DNA from: Halovenus halobia
GTDB lineage: Archaea > Halobacteriota > Halobacteria > Halobacteriales > Haloarculaceae
DNA: 64,000 bases
Assembly (NCBI RefSeq): GCF_051414135.1
Contig: NZ_JBLKOA010000005.1
Span: forward strand, 169,704-233,703
Direction: 5' to 3'
Both the position numbers and the translations under genes were made by a program. The notes under the pieces are model-generated. The model did not search any database and was not told where the DNA came from. It saw nothing but the letters and a program-made list of their open reading frames with translations. Position 1 is the first letter of the stretch. Every line of letters begins with the position of its first letter. Positions 23,858 to 33,167 of the stretch are shown in pieces.

Positions 23858-25135
23858 ATGGCCGAGAATATCTACATCACCGAGACGACTATCGAGGGCG
23901 ACGACGCGGGCCCGCTCGCGGGTCGGACCGTCGCCGTGAAGGACAACATCTCGACGGAGGGTGTCCGGACAACCTGTGGCTCCGCGATGCTCGACGACTA
24001 CGTCCCACCGTACGACGCCACTGTCGTCGACCGCTTGCGGACGGCCGGCGCGACCATCACCGGCAAGACCAACATGGACGAGTTTGGGATGGGAACAACG
24101 ACCGAAACGTCGGCGTTTGGACCGACTGGAAATCCCGCCGCGCCGGGGTACGTTCCCGGCGGCTCTTCCGGTGGCTCTGCCGCCGCCGTTGCCGCCGGTG
24201 CGGCTGACCTCGCGCTCGGGACCGATACCGGTGGTTCGGTTCGCTGTCCCGCCGCGTTCTGTGATGTCGTCGGCATCAAGCCGACCTACGGGCTCGTCTC
24301 CCGCTACGGACTGATTGCCTACGCGAACAGCCTTGAACAGGTTGGACCGCTCGCGCCAACTGTCGAAGAGGCGGCCGAACTGCTGGAGGTCATCGCTGGC
24401 CCTGACGAGCGTGACGGCACCACCCGCGACGCCCACGAGCACGGCAGCGACTACGAGTACGCCGCCGCGGCCGACGGCGACGTCGAGGGACTGGAAATCG
24501 GCGTCCCGACGGAGCTTCTGGACGGTGCCGACGAGCGCGTCGTCGAGCAGTTCTGGGCGGCAATCGAAGAACTCGAAGCACAGGGCGCGAGCTACCACGA
24601 AGTCAGTCTCCCGAGCCTCGAACACGCTGTCGAGGCCTACTACGTCATCGCGATGAGCGAAGCCTCGTCGAATCTCGCGCGGTTCGACGGCGTCCGCTAC
24701 GGTACTTCTGGTGGGTCCGACGGCAACTGGAACGAGTCCTTCGCAAAAGCCCGCGAAGACGGCTTCGGTGAGGAGGTCAAACGCCGAATTTTGCTCGGCA
24801 CCTACGCGCTGTCGGCGGGCTATCACGACAAGTACTACAAGAAGGCACAGGACGCTCGCGCGTGGATTCAGGAGGACTTCGACGAGGCGCTCTCCGACGC
24901 AGACATCCTCGCCTCGCCGACGATGCCAATCACGCCCTTCGAACTCGGCGAGAGTCTCGACGACCCGATGAAAATGTATCTCGCTGACGCGAACACGACG
25001 CCGGTCAACCTCGCGAATCTTCCTGCGATTTCGGTGCCGGTCGGCGACGACGATGGTCTCCCGGTTGGCCTCCAACTCGTTGGCCCGGCCTTCGGCGAGA
25101 AACGCCTCGTCCGCGCGGGCAGCGCGCTGGCCTGA
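23858..25135 (+). CDS. gatA: Asp/Glu-tRNA amidotransferase subunit A
   Basis: This 425-residue amidase-signature protein releases ammonia from glutamine for transamidation of misacylated tRNA. The Ser-Ser-Lys triad regions are Lys28 in TVAVKDNIST, GGSSGGSAAA (101-110) and DTGGSVRCPA (from 123). Other GatA marks are FGPTGNPAAPGYVPGGSSG, KPTYGLVSRYGLIAYANS and RRILLGTYALSAGYHDKYY. It is slightly shorter than bacterial GatA (about 485), as usual for archaea. It follows gatC by one base. Confidence 0.95.
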   Translation: MAENIYITETTIEGDDAGPLAGRTVAVKDNISTEGVRTTCGSAMLDDYVPPYDATVVDRLRTAGATITGKTNMDEFGMGTTTETSAFGPTGNPAAPGYVPGGSSGGSAAAVAAGAADLALGTDTGGSVRCPAAFCDVVGIKPTYGLVSRYGLIAYANSLEQVGPLAPTVEEAAELLEVIAGPDERDGTTRDAHEHGSDYEYAAAADGDVEGLEIGVPTELLDGADERVVEQFWAAIEELEAQGASYHEVSLPSLEHAVEAYYVIAMSEASSNLARFDGVRYGTSGGSDGNWNESFAKAREDGFGEEVKRRILLGTYALSAGYHDKYYKKAQDARAWIQEDFDEALSDADILASPTMPITPFELGESLDDPMKMYLADANTTPVNLANLPAISVPVGDDDGLPVGLQLVGPAFGEKRLVRAGSALA

Positions 25136-25221
25136 GCCTTATCTGTTAGGGCACTGTTGCCGCGTCTTCACCAATTCTGTAAGGTAGTACTTCGATGTAG
25201 TCGGCCCGCATAAATTATCGT

Positions 25222-25596
25222 ATGTCACAACAACAGCAGTCACCGTTCGAGTACAGTTTCGACAAGCGCGACAACGTCCTCGTCTTGGACCTCACAGACT
25301 GGTCGGGAGAAACCGAGGGGATGGATGAGGCAGAACGCGACTGGCTGTCCCGGGCCAGCAAGTCAGGAGTTACGGCTGCAGTTACCGAGTTCAGTGCTGA
25401 TATGTCCCTTGGCCGGGAGACACAGAACCACCTCGCGAAAGAATGGAGTGAGAACGGTCACGAAGCGGATATCGACAAACTTGCCTTCGTCTCCGAGGGT
25501 ATCAAGGCTCGCGCGGTCAGCGCGAATCTGGACGTTCCACAGGAAATCAAGACCTTCGGGTCGGTCGCCGAAGCCGTCGAGTGGGCCAGCGAGTAG
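25222..25596 (+). CDS. Small acidic protein, possibly STAS/SpoIIAA-like
   Basis: This 124-residue soluble protein starts with a Gln-rich MSQQQQSPF. The end of the domain, DIDKLAFVSEGIKARAVSAN then IKTFGSVAEAVEWASE, resembles the SpoIIAA-like STAS fold, in which a last helix carries an EAVEWA motif. The assignment is by eye and tentative. No partner kinase or phosphatase is adjacent. An AT-rich box lies only about 10 bases before the ATG, too near to be its TATA element. Confidence 0.6.
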   Translation: MSQQQQSPFEYSFDKRDNVLVLDLTDWSGETEGMDEAERDWLSRASKSGVTAAVTEFSADMSLGRETQNHLAKEWSENGHEADIDKLAFVSEGIKARAVSANLDVPQEIKTFGSVAEAVEWASE

Positions 25597-25605
25597 CGTT
25601 CGCAG

Positions 25606-26292
25606 TTATTTTTCATCGGTTCTGTCGTTGCCGTCCGAAGGCTGGCGACGCACCGGGTCTGACGGCTGTTCTGCAGGCGATACCCCCCCGTCTCCCTCGT
25701 GGCGTTGACTCGCTTCTTCCGGCGGCTGCTGCTGACCGCCCTGTGGTGGCCGCCGGCTGGCGGGCTGGTTCTGTTGTGGGCCACCAGACCGCGGCTGGTC
25801 CAGCGACCGCGCGCCCGTCGTTGCCGGGCCGCGATGTCCGAAATAGCAGCCACCACACTGCAGCAGTCCGCCGCTAATCGCCAGATAGACACCCGGTCCA
25901 ACGCTGGTCACAGCCCCGAGTTCGGGTTTGAGCCACGCACTGTACATCCAGACGGGGTCGAAGAGATAGAATACGCCGAGCCCGACGGCAGCTACGCCGC
26001 TTGCCCCGCCGACACCGAGGACGACCTGACTCCACGGCTCTGTCAGTACGATGGCGGCTGCGACGAGGCCAATACCGGCGAGCACCACCCAGTCTACACG
26101 GTCGATGCCGAGGATTTGCTCTGCGGTGTCAGCCTCCGAAAAGGAACTCAGTCCCTCGGCGCGCTCGCTGGGGTCGGTGACTGGAATCGCCTCCGACGCG
26201 GTGAGCCAGGGAAACAGGCCGCTGACGAGTACCGCCGCGACGCCGAGGACGAACAGCAGTTCCGCCCGGTCAAGCGACTCTGGGGCTGTCAT
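25606..26292 (-). CDS. Membrane protein with Gln/Pro/Gly-rich cytoplasmic tail
   Basis: This 228-residue protein has four predicted membrane helices (about 10-28, 65-83, 88-108, 128-148). A hydrophilic tail of 75 residues follows, rich in Gln, Pro, Gly and Arg (for example RRPPQGGQQQPPEEASQRHE). A CGGCYFG motif sits at the edge of the last helix. Function is unknown. The tail composition recalls the GGQPQ-rich membrane protein at 33477, although the helices do not look related. It is divergent from the CBS gene with about 83 bases between. Confidence 0.65.
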   Translation of the reverse strand: MTAPESLDRAELLFVLGVAAVLVSGLFPWLTASEAIPVTDPSERAEGLSSFSEADTAEQILGIDRVDWVVLAGIGLVAAAIVLTEPWSQVVLGVGGASGVAAVGLGVFYLFDPVWMYSAWLKPELGAVTSVGPGVYLAISGGLLQCGGCYFGHRGPATTGARSLDQPRSGGPQQNQPASRRPPQGGQQQPPEEASQRHEGDGGVSPAEQPSDPVRRQPSDGNDRTDEK

Positions 26293-26375
26293 GTCGGCTA
26301 CCTTTCTCCCCGCTTCACTAAAGCCTGCGGGGTCGGGCCCAAACAGTAAGGTGGGCGTCCGTGCTACGTAGGTGC

Positions 26376-26798
26376 ATGCGCGTGGGAGACATCATGTCCT
26401 CGCCGGCGGTCACCGTCGAGCGCGAGACGACGGTCCAGGTGGCCATCGAACAGATGCTCAAACACCACGTCGGCAGTGTGGTGGTCGTCGCCGACGGCAA
26501 CGCGACAGGGATTCTGACGCGCTCTGACGCGCTTCGCGCGGCGTATCACGCCGGCAGCGACCTCGAAACCATCGCGGTCAGCCGTGCGATGTCCGAAGAG
26601 CTCCGGACGACCAAACAATCACGCACCATCCGGAGCGTTCTGCGGACAATGGAAAAAAACGGCATCAAGAAACTCCCCGTCGTCGAGGGATTCGAGCCGG
26701 TCGGTATCGTGACGATGACCGACATCGCTGGCCACCTTCCCGAGGAGGTCCAGCAGGCGACGGCGAATCTCGAGCGCAGCGACGACTGGACCGAGTAA
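26376..26798 (+). CDS. Tandem CBS-domain protein
   Basis: This 140-residue protein is made of two CBS motifs (about residues 5-60 and 75-130). Examples are VGDIMSSPAVTVERETTVQV with HVGSVVVVADGNATGILTRS, and IRSVLRTMEKNGIKKLPVVE with VGIVTMTDIAGHL. Such pairs bind adenosyl nucleotides (AMP, ATP, SAM) and sense energy state. There is no fused effector domain, so it probably acts on another protein. The start was set at ATG 26376 (MRVGDIM), with an in-frame GTG five codons upstream. Confidence 0.9.
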   Translation: MRVGDIMSSPAVTVERETTVQVAIEQMLKHHVGSVVVVADGNATGILTRSDALRAAYHAGSDLETIAVSRAMSEELRTTKQSRTIRSVLRTMEKNGIKKLPVVEGFEPVGIVTMTDIAGHLPEEVQQATANLERSDDWTE

Positions 26799-26892
26799 CC
26801 CGGCGGGACCGACAGTGTATTTGCGCTCGCTCCGCTAGCAGCAGCCAGATTTCAATGTCCGAGGCGGGATACCGACGCCGAGGTGAGTCTCT

Positions 26893-29352
26893 GTGACCGA
26901 CAGCGAGACGTGCACGCTCTGTGACCTCCCGCTGTCGTCGACCGCCGTCGAGAACGACGCCGGCGAGCGCTTTTGCTGTCAGGGCTGTCGCCAGATTACG
27001 GCGACACTGGCCGAGCGCGAGGACCTCTCGACAGACGCCGACCCTGCGGAAATCGACGCCGCCCTTGACAGCGGCGACCGCGACGTGCCCGACGATTACG
27101 AGACGACCTTTCTCAGCATCGACGGGATGCACTGTGCCACCTGTGAGACGTTCATCGAATCCCAGGCCGCGGCCCACGACAACGTCGCCGGTGCTGACGC
27201 GAGTTACATCACCGACGCGGTCCGAATCGACCACGACCCCGAGGCTATCGGGGAATCAGGACTGCGCGAACTGTTGAGCGGGCTGGGTTATCAGGCCTAC
27301 AGTCGCGACGACCCGCTGGCCGAACGCCGCGCCGAGGACGACGAACTCATGCGGCTGGTCGTTGGCGTCACCTTCGGGATGGCGATTATGATGACCTACG
27401 TTGCCCTCATCTACCCGCTATACTTCGGCGGGCTCTGGTATCCCGAACCTCAGGCCGAGTTTCTCGCAGAGATGCTCGCGGGCACGTCCGCGAGCTATCC
27501 GTTTCTCGTGATGGGGTTGCTGACCGGCTTCGTTCTCCTTTATACAGGCGGTCCGATACTGAAGGGAGCCTACGTCAGCCTCAAAACGCGCCAGCCGAAT
27601 ATGGACCTGCTGATTGCTGTCGCCGCGACGAGCGCGTGGCTGTACAGCACTATCGCCATCTTCGTCGAAAGCGGAATTCCGAGTCTCTACTACGACGTGA
27701 CGCTCACCGTCATTCTCGTCGTCACCGCCGGCGGCTACTACGAGAATCAGATTAAACAGCGCGCCAACGACCGCCTCGCCGGCCTGACCGAAGCCCAGGT
27801 TGACGAGGCCCATCGATACGAGGGCGACGGTTCCACGACGGCAGTCGACATCGAAGAACTCAGCGCTGGCGAGGAAATCCTCGTTCGGGAGGGTGAGCGC
27901 GTTCCGGTCGACGGCAGCGTTGCTGATGGCGAAGGGACCGTCGACGAGGCAGTTGTCACCGGAGAATCCCTGCCTGTCGGCAAGACGGCAGGCGACGAGG
28001 TTGTCGGTGGCTCACTGCTGCAGGATGGCTCGCTGGTGGTCGAAGTGGGTGAGGGTGCCGACAGCAGCATCGACCGCCTGACCGACATGGTCTGGGACCT
28101 CCAGAGCGCGAACCACGGTATTCAGCAACTCGCCGACCGACTGGCGACTATTTTCGTCCCGCTGGTGTTCGCACTCGCCGTCACCGTCGGCGTCGCGTAC
28201 TTCCTGCTCGGGGCCACGCTCTCGACGACAATCCTGACAGCACTCACCGTGATGATTGTCTCCTGTCCCTGTGCGCTCGGTCTGGCAACGCCGCTGGCTA
28301 TCGCGTCGAGCGTCCGTGAGGCACTCGAACGCAGTATCGTCGTCTTCGACGAAACCATCTTCGAGCGCCTCCGGGACGTGGACGTCGTAATTTTCGACAA
28401 AACCGGGACGCTGACCACTGGCGATATGCAGGTGCTCGACGCCGAGGGACCGGACGACCTCTTCGAGCAGGCCGCTTTGCTCGAAACGCACTCCTCGCAC
28501 CCTGTTGCCGGAGCCATCGTCGACCGGTACGGCCCGAACGAGGCCGCGACGGATGGTGGCGTCGCTGACTCAACAGCCAGCGAGGACGGCGGCCCGGACA
28601 CGGCCGACCCGATGGATAACCGCGTCGCTGACTTCCGGAGTTACGCGACCGGTGTCGGCGGTACTGTCGACGGCACCGAACTGCTCGTCGGAACGGTTGG
28701 ACTGTTCGCCGAGCAGGGCTGGACTGTTCCGGAGGAACTCGAACGGCGCGCGGAGACGGCGAGAAAGGAAGGAAACGCGCCGGTTGTGGTCGGCCGAGAC
28801 GGGACGGCTGAAGCCATTGCCGTCGTCGGCGACCAACCACGCGAGGACTGGGAAGACGTCGTGGAGATGCTCACTGACCGCGGCATCGAGGTTGCTGTCC
28901 TGACCGGTGACAGCAAAGAAGCGAGTGCGACCTTCGCCGCACACCCCGGCATCGACGAGGTGTTCGCTGGCGTCCCGCCGGAGGCCAAAGCCGAGACAGT
29001 TCGACAGTACGGCGCAGGCAGACAGACGGTGATGGTCGGTGACGGGACCAACGACGCGCCCGCGCTGGCGACGGCAGACCTCGGTATTGCACTCGGTAGC
29101 GGGACGGCGCTGGCTGCTGACGCTGCCGACGTGGCGATTGTCGACGACTCGCTGTCCTCGCTGGAGACAGTCTTCGACCTCGCGGCGGCAGCGAATACGC
29201 GGGTCAAGCAGAACATCGGCTGGGCGTTCTGTTACAACGGCGTCGCGATTCCACTCGCAATCGTTGGGCTGCTCAACCCGCTCTTTGCCGCGGTGGCGAT
29301 GGCGTTTTCCAGCCTGCTGGTCGTCACGAACTCCTCGCGGTCGCTGCTGTAG
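26893..29352 (+). CDS. Copper-transporting P-type ATPase, CcoI/FixI-like
   Basis: This 819-residue P1B-type ATPase starts from a GTG. The N-terminal Cys-rich domain (Cys7, Cys10, Cys28, Cys29, Cys32; FCCQGC) is the metal-binding domain usual in CcoI/FixI copper pumps. An HMA domain with GMHCATC (78-84) follows. The core has TGESLPVGK, the ion-site motif SCPCALGLATP (CPC at 458-460), phosphorylated Asp502 in DKTGTLT and GDGTNDAPALA. Tyr-Asn in the next-to-last helix and Met/Ser in the last helix fit Cu(I) specificity. CcoI-type pumps load copper into heme-copper oxidases or periplasmic cuproproteins. No oxidase gene is adjacent. An acidic insert (about 555-580) is probably a halophilic loop. 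Confidence 0.92.
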   Translation: MTDSETCTLCDLPLSSTAVENDAGERFCCQGCRQITATLAEREDLSTDADPAEIDAALDSGDRDVPDDYETTFLSIDGMHCATCETFIESQAAAHDNVAGADASYITDAVRIDHDPEAIGESGLRELLSGLGYQAYSRDDPLAERRAEDDELMRLVVGVTFGMAIMMTYVALIYPLYFGGLWYPEPQAEFLAEMLAGTSASYPFLVMGLLTGFVLLYTGGPILKGAYVSLKTRQPNMDLLIAVAATSAWLYSTIAIFVESGIPSLYYDVTLTVILVVTAGGYYENQIKQRANDRLAGLTEAQVDEAHRYEGDGSTTAVDIEELSAGEEILVREGERVPVDGSVADGEGTVDEAVVTGESLPVGKTAGDEVVGGSLLQDGSLVVEVGEGADSSIDRLTDMVWDLQSANHGIQQLADRLATIFVPLVFALAVTVGVAYFLLGATLSTTILTALTVMIVSCPCALGLATPLAIASSVREALERSIVVFDETIFERLRDVDVVIFDKTGTLTTGDMQVLDAEGPDDLFEQAALLETHSSHPVAGAIVDRYGPNEAATDGGVADSTASEDGGPDTADPMDNRVADFRSYATGVGGTVDGTELLVGTVGLFAEQGWTVPEELERRAETARKEGNAPVVVGRDGTAEAIAVVGDQPREDWEDVVEMLTDRGIEVAVLTGDSKEASATFAAHPGIDEVFAGVPPEAKAETVRQYGAGRQTVMVGDGTNDAPALATADLGIALGSGTALAADAADVAIVDDSLSSLETVFDLAAAANTRVKQNIGWAFCYNGVAIPLAIVGLLNPLFAAVAMAFSSLLVVTNSSRSLL

Positions 29353-29394
29353 TCCCGGAAGACAGATATCCGCGCCGGTGATAGACCGGCCCAG

Positions 29395-30534
29395 ATGAGC
29401 GAGGGACTGGTCTTTGTCTGCCCGCGCTGTGGCTGGGAGTGTGCACCCGGCGAGTATCGCCGGTGCCCAGACCACGACCTGTCCCTCGACCTTTCCTACG
29501 ACATCGCTACTGTCCAGGAGCGGTTCGACCCCGAGACACGCTCACGGACGGACATCTGGCGCTACGGACCGTTACTTCCCGTCGATGGCGACCCAATCAC
29601 ACTCGGCGAGGGCTGGACTGACCTCGTCGACGCGCCGACGACTGGAGGCGCGCTCGGTGTCGACCTCGGGTTGAAACTCGACGGCGCGAACCCGACGGGG
29701 GCGTCCAAGGACCGCGGCAGTGCAGTCGTCGCGACCCACGCCCGCGAGGCGGCTGTCGACCGGATTGTCTGTGCCTCGACAGGGAACGCTGCTGCCTCGA
29801 TTGCAGCCTACGCCGCCCGCGGAAATCTCGCGTGTTCGCTGTACGTCCCCGAACGTCTGCCCGACGCCAAGGCTGTCCAGCCACTCGTGTACGACGCCGA
29901 CCTCGTTACCGTCTCCGGCGGGTACGCCGACGCCTATCGCCGCTGCCGAGACGACGCCAGCGAGTCGGCTATCGACCGCAGTGCTGGCGCGAGTCCCTAC
30001 ACTCCCGCCGGCGCGCAGACACTCGGCTTCGAACTCGCAGAACAGGCACCCGAGGCAGACTGGATTGCTGTCTCGATGGGCAACGGCGGGACGCTCGCGG
30101 ATATCTGGCAGGGACTGTCGTTGTTCTCACGGGCAGATTTTCTCGCTGACCCGCCGCGATTGCTCGGCGTGCAGGCCGCTGGTTGTCGCCCTATCCACGA
30201 CAGCCTTGCCGACGAAGCGCACTCGGACTCGACCGGAACCTGTGCGGACAGTATCGACGTGACCGACCCCCACCGAGCTGTTGCGGCCGAGCGTGCAATC
30301 GAGGAGAGCAACGGAACGACCGTCGCAGTTGCTGACGAGCAGATACGGGCAGCGCTCCGGCGACTGGGCCGCGATGAGGGTGTCTTTGTCGAACCGGCGG
30401 GGGCTGCCGCAGTCGCTGGCATCGGGGCCGCCCTCGAGGGCGGCGTTCTCGACTCAGGCGAGGATGTCGTTGCGGTCCTCACCGGTGATGGGCTGAAAGA
30501 TACGGCGACAGCTCTCGACGCAGTCGAGTCGTAA
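29395..30534 (+). CDS. thrC: Threonine synthase-like PLP enzyme
   Basis: This 379-residue fold-type II PLP enzyme would convert O-phosphohomoserine to threonine. It starts with a Cys-containing segment (VFVCPRCGWECAPGEYRRCP) typical of archaeal ThrC. The PLP lysine is in NPTGASKDRGSAVV, followed by VCASTGNAAASIAAYAARG and the phosphate-binding Gly loop VSMGNGGTLADIW. The end has VEPAGAAAVAGIGAALEG. Haloarchaea often have two to three ThrC paralogs, so the exact substrate (threonine synthase or related ammonia-lyase) is not certain. Its stop is one base from the convergent membrane gene. Confidence 0.88.
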   Translation: MSEGLVFVCPRCGWECAPGEYRRCPDHDLSLDLSYDIATVQERFDPETRSRTDIWRYGPLLPVDGDPITLGEGWTDLVDAPTTGGALGVDLGLKLDGANPTGASKDRGSAVVATHAREAAVDRIVCASTGNAAASIAAYAARGNLACSLYVPERLPDAKAVQPLVYDADLVTVSGGYADAYRRCRDDASESAIDRSAGASPYTPAGAQTLGFELAEQAPEADWIAVSMGNGGTLADIWQGLSLFSRADFLADPPRLLGVQAAGCRPIHDSLADEAHSDSTGTCADSIDVTDPHRAVAAERAIEESNGTTVAVADEQIRAALRRLGRDEGVFVEPAGAAAVAGIGAALEGGVLDSGEDVVAVLTGDGLKDTATALDAVES

Positions 30535-30535
30535 T

Positions 30536-31183
30536 TCACTCCTCGGGCAAACGCTGTGAGACGCGCAGCCGCGCAGCAGTGAGCACGCCGCCGGTGAGCG
30601 CAACCAGCAGTTCCAGTCCCGACCCGAACAGCGGAAACGTTCGTTCGGCCGTCTCACCGCTCGGTGTCGTGCCCGGGTCGACGCCGGTCGTTATCTGGAC
30701 ATCTCGACTCGTTCCTCTGGGTTCGAGCAACAGGAACCCGCGCTCGGAGTCGCGGAACGTCTGGACGAGGCCGCGCTGGTTCGACAGTTCCATCTCGCCG
30801 CGCAGGGTGTAGAACTGGTCGTGCAGCGGCCAGAAGAGGTTCGCATAGCCATCGGTCAAATCCAGCAGGACGTGTCCGAGTGCGTACACCACAATCGCAA
30901 CCCACGCCACGCGCACGCCCCACGCGCCCCACCGCGAGCGCAGTAGCGACTGCTCGCGGACGTGCACGTCGACCCACCAGAGGAGAACCGCGAGGGCCGG
31001 AACCGCGAGGTTGTGCAGCGAGGTGCGGTGGCCGGCAGACGAGACCAGCGCGATGAACGAATCGAGGTCTGGAATCGCGACGACGACGACGACGACGAGC
31101 AGTGCTCGCTTGTCGAAGGCGTCGCCGAGTAACGCGGCGCCGATGAGTCCAGCGACGGCCGCGTGGACGAGCGTCGATGGCAT
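30536..31183 (-). CDS. Metal-dependent hydrolase-type membrane protein (YdjM/DUF457)
   Basis: This 215-residue protein of the LexA-regulated membrane hydrolase (YdjM) family has MPSTLVHAAVAGLIGAALLG with an early His, VVVVAIPDLDSFIALV with acidic residues within a membrane-edge helix, RTSLHNLAVPALA with a His, and LGHVLLDLTDGYANLFWPL. The spaced His/Asp residues are thought to bind metal. Four to five membrane helices are visible. The biochemical role of the family is unknown. It is divergent from the PRC-barrel gene with 103 bases between. Confidence 0.82.
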   Translation of the reverse strand: MPSTLVHAAVAGLIGAALLGDAFDKRALLVVVVVVAIPDLDSFIALVSSAGHRTSLHNLAVPALAVLLWWVDVHVREQSLLRSRWGAWGVRVAWVAIVVYALGHVLLDLTDGYANLFWPLHDQFYTLRGEMELSNQRGLVQTFRDSERGFLLLEPRGTSRDVQITTGVDPGTTPSGETAERTFPLFGSGLELLVALTGGVLTAARLRVSQRLPEE

Positions 31184-31254
31184 TCGCCCACATCTCGGGG
31201 ACCGACGACTGTAACCTCTCGGGTGCGCGGGACCTGTCGGCAGGATGACGCCAC

Positions 31255-31262
31255 AAATTTAA
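31255..31262 (+). promoter_or_regulatory. TATA element of the PRC-barrel gene
   Basis: The sequence aaatttaa is centred near 31259, 28 bases before the ATG at 31287, which fits a leaderless message. Confidence 0.6.
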
Positions 31263-31286
31263 GGTACCGCCGCGCTACTCACGACT

Positions 31287-31592
31287 ATGGACCGCAACAG
31301 TCATCCACAGGAGATCACGAGCCTCGTGGGTCGGGAAGTCTACACAAATAACGGTGTCTACCTCGGTGAGGTCGAGGACCTCCGACTCGACCTCGACGCA
31401 GAGAACGTCACTGGGCTGGCGCTACACGAACTCAACCGAGAACTGTTCCGCGAGGAATCCGCCAGCGCTCGCGGCGTCATCGTCCCGTACCGCTGGGTGC
31501 AGGCGGTGGGCGATGTTGTCATTGTCAACGATATTGCCGAACGGATTCAGCGCTCGAAAGGCGACGAAGACGAAGAAGAAGTCACTGCCTGA
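31287..31592 (+). CDS. PRC-barrel domain protein
   Basis: This 101-residue protein is made of one PRC-barrel (about residues 8-85): ITSLVGREVYTNNGVYLGEV, then DLRLDLDAENVTGLALHELN and VPYRWVQAVGDVVIVND. Single PRC-barrel proteins are common in haloarchaea. They may bind RNA or act in ribosome maturation (RimM-like) or in cell division (CdpB-like). The acidic Asp/Glu tail is typical of halophiles. Which role applies is not clear from sequence. Confidence 0.88.
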   Translation: MDRNSHPQEITSLVGREVYTNNGVYLGEVEDLRLDLDAENVTGLALHELNRELFREESASARGVIVPYRWVQAVGDVVIVNDIAERIQRSKGDEDEEEVTA

Positions 31593-31742
31593 ATTTCACG
31601 CCGTCGGGTTTTCCCGCTCGCCAACCAACCTCTCGCTTTTTCAACCTTGCGCGCTCTGGAATTACTGGGTCGCCACATTTCGCACAGACCTCTCTGCTGA
31701 GTCGCGTCGCTCACCAGCAGCCTATACTCTCTGAAAACGCTC

Positions 31743-33167
31743 CTAACTCCCGTTTCCGCTATCGCTCGACTCGACACCCATCGACTCGAACAGTTTCTTC
31801 GTCACTGCTTCTTCGGTCAGTTCGAGCAGTGTCTCGCGGTTGTCGTCGCTGACCTCGATGCCGGTGAAAATTCCCAGCGGAATCTCGACGCTGGCTTCTG
31901 TCGAGTGACCCTTGCTCTCGCCGATTTCCTCGAAGGCTTCTTCGAGAATCCGACCGATATCCATCCGGATATCTTTCGAGCGAGCGGCGAGATAGATGCT
32001 GTCGTCGGCGATGGCGAACACTGCTGTCGTCGTAATTCCTTCGAGATTGAGCAGGTGTTGGGCGGCCTGTGAGAGGGCGTCTCGGTCCCGGACGAACCCG
32101 GCGTTCGAGACGAGGTGTGACCCCTCGACCTCACGGTTACGAATCGCTTCCGCGAGCACGTCGAGAGTTTCGGCAGACATCGACGGCGACTCGACCTGTT
32201 CGAGCGTATCGTGGTCAGCGAACGGATAGAGATAGGCAGCGGCGGTCAGGTCCGCTGGCGTCGTGTCTCGCTTGAAATCCAGTGTTTCGGCCCGAATTCC
32301 GTACAGGAGTGCCGTGGCAACCTCCTGTTCGAGCGTGAGGTCGAGTTCCTGAATGTACTTCGTCATGATCGTCGACGTCGAGGAGATGTTCGGCCGCACG
32401 TCGCTGAAAGCAGCGTCGTGTTCGTGCTCCTGCTCGTAGTGGTCGACGATAATGTCGATCTGTTGGTCGTCGTCGGGTTCGCCCCCTTTCGCGTGGTCGA
32501 CGATGGCGACGGTGTCGTACTCGTCGCGGTCGATTGTCTCGCCAGAGACGAGTTCGATTCCGAGGAGATTGACGAACGCGCGGTTCTCTTGGTGGCCAAT
32601 CTCTCCCTCGTAGATGATATCCGCGTCGATACCGCGACTCTCGGCGATGGCTTTCAGCGCGGCGGCGCTCGCAATCGAGTCGGGGTCTGGACTCCGGTGG
32701 ATGCGAATCGCGAGTTTGCTCGTCGTCTCGTCGATAACTTCAGAGAGTTTGCTGGTCTTGTATTCCAGTTCGCCGGTTTCCAGCGCCCGCAGCGCCGAGT
32801 CAGCGATAACCGCCGAGGGGTTGATAACGACATCTGCGCCGGCCTCGGTGAGCGCGTCACTGGAGACCGGGTCGGAAGCACGCGCGATGATGAAATGGTC
32901 GTTGTCTCGTGCCCGGATATTTTCGATTGCTGCCGTGTTCGCCTCGACGTCGGAGGAGAGAATGAGAATAACGTCGCGGTCAGAGACATCGTCGGCGACC
33001 GACGCGTCACGGATGTCGGACTGTCGAGCGTCGAGGTCCTGGTCGCGCAGCGCCTCGACACGGCCGTCGTCGGCGTCGATAATAAGCACGTCTTTGCCTT
33101 CATCGACCAACTCTTCGGCGACGGCGTGGCCGACGCTCCCGCAGCCCAGAATCGCGTACGTCGACAT
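31743..33167 (-). CDS. TrkA-N/DHH phosphoesterase fusion protein
   Basis: This protein of about 474 residues has a Rossmann TrkA-N domain (about 1-135; STYAILGCGSVGHAVAEEL, then VLIIDADDGRVEALR). It is fused to a DHH-type phosphoesterase domain with IHRSPDPDSIASAAALK, TVAIVDHAKGGE and STSTIMTKYIQELDL, and a C-terminal DHHA1-like part (DDSIYLAARSKDIRMDIGRI, KGHSTEASVEIPLGIF). At the signature position the sequence is IDIIVDHYEQE, so the second His of DHH is Tyr. The fusion is known in archaea; the substrate may be a nucleotide or short oligonucleotide. The start was chosen at MSTYAIL; an in-frame Met lies three codons upstream. A TATA-like element (atattatatac) lies about 60 bases upstream. 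Confidence 0.88.
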   Translation of the reverse strand: MSTYAILGCGSVGHAVAEELVDEGKDVLIIDADDGRVEALRDQDLDARQSDIRDASVADDVSDRDVILILSSDVEANTAAIENIRARDNDHFIIARASDPVSSDALTEAGADVVINPSAVIADSALRALETGELEYKTSKLSEVIDETTSKLAIRIHRSPDPDSIASAAALKAIAESRGIDADIIYEGEIGHQENRAFVNLLGIELVSGETIDRDEYDTVAIVDHAKGGEPDDDQQIDIIVDHYEQEHEHDAAFSDVRPNISSTSTIMTKYIQELDLTLEQEVATALLYGIRAETLDFKRDTTPADLTAAAYLYPFADHDTLEQVESPSMSAETLDVLAEAIRNREVEGSHLVSNAGFVRDRDALSQAAQHLLNLEGITTTAVFAIADDSIYLAARSKDIRMDIGRILEEAFEEIGESKGHSTEASVEIPLGIFTGIEVSDDNRETLLELTEEAVTKKLFESMGVESSDSGNGS

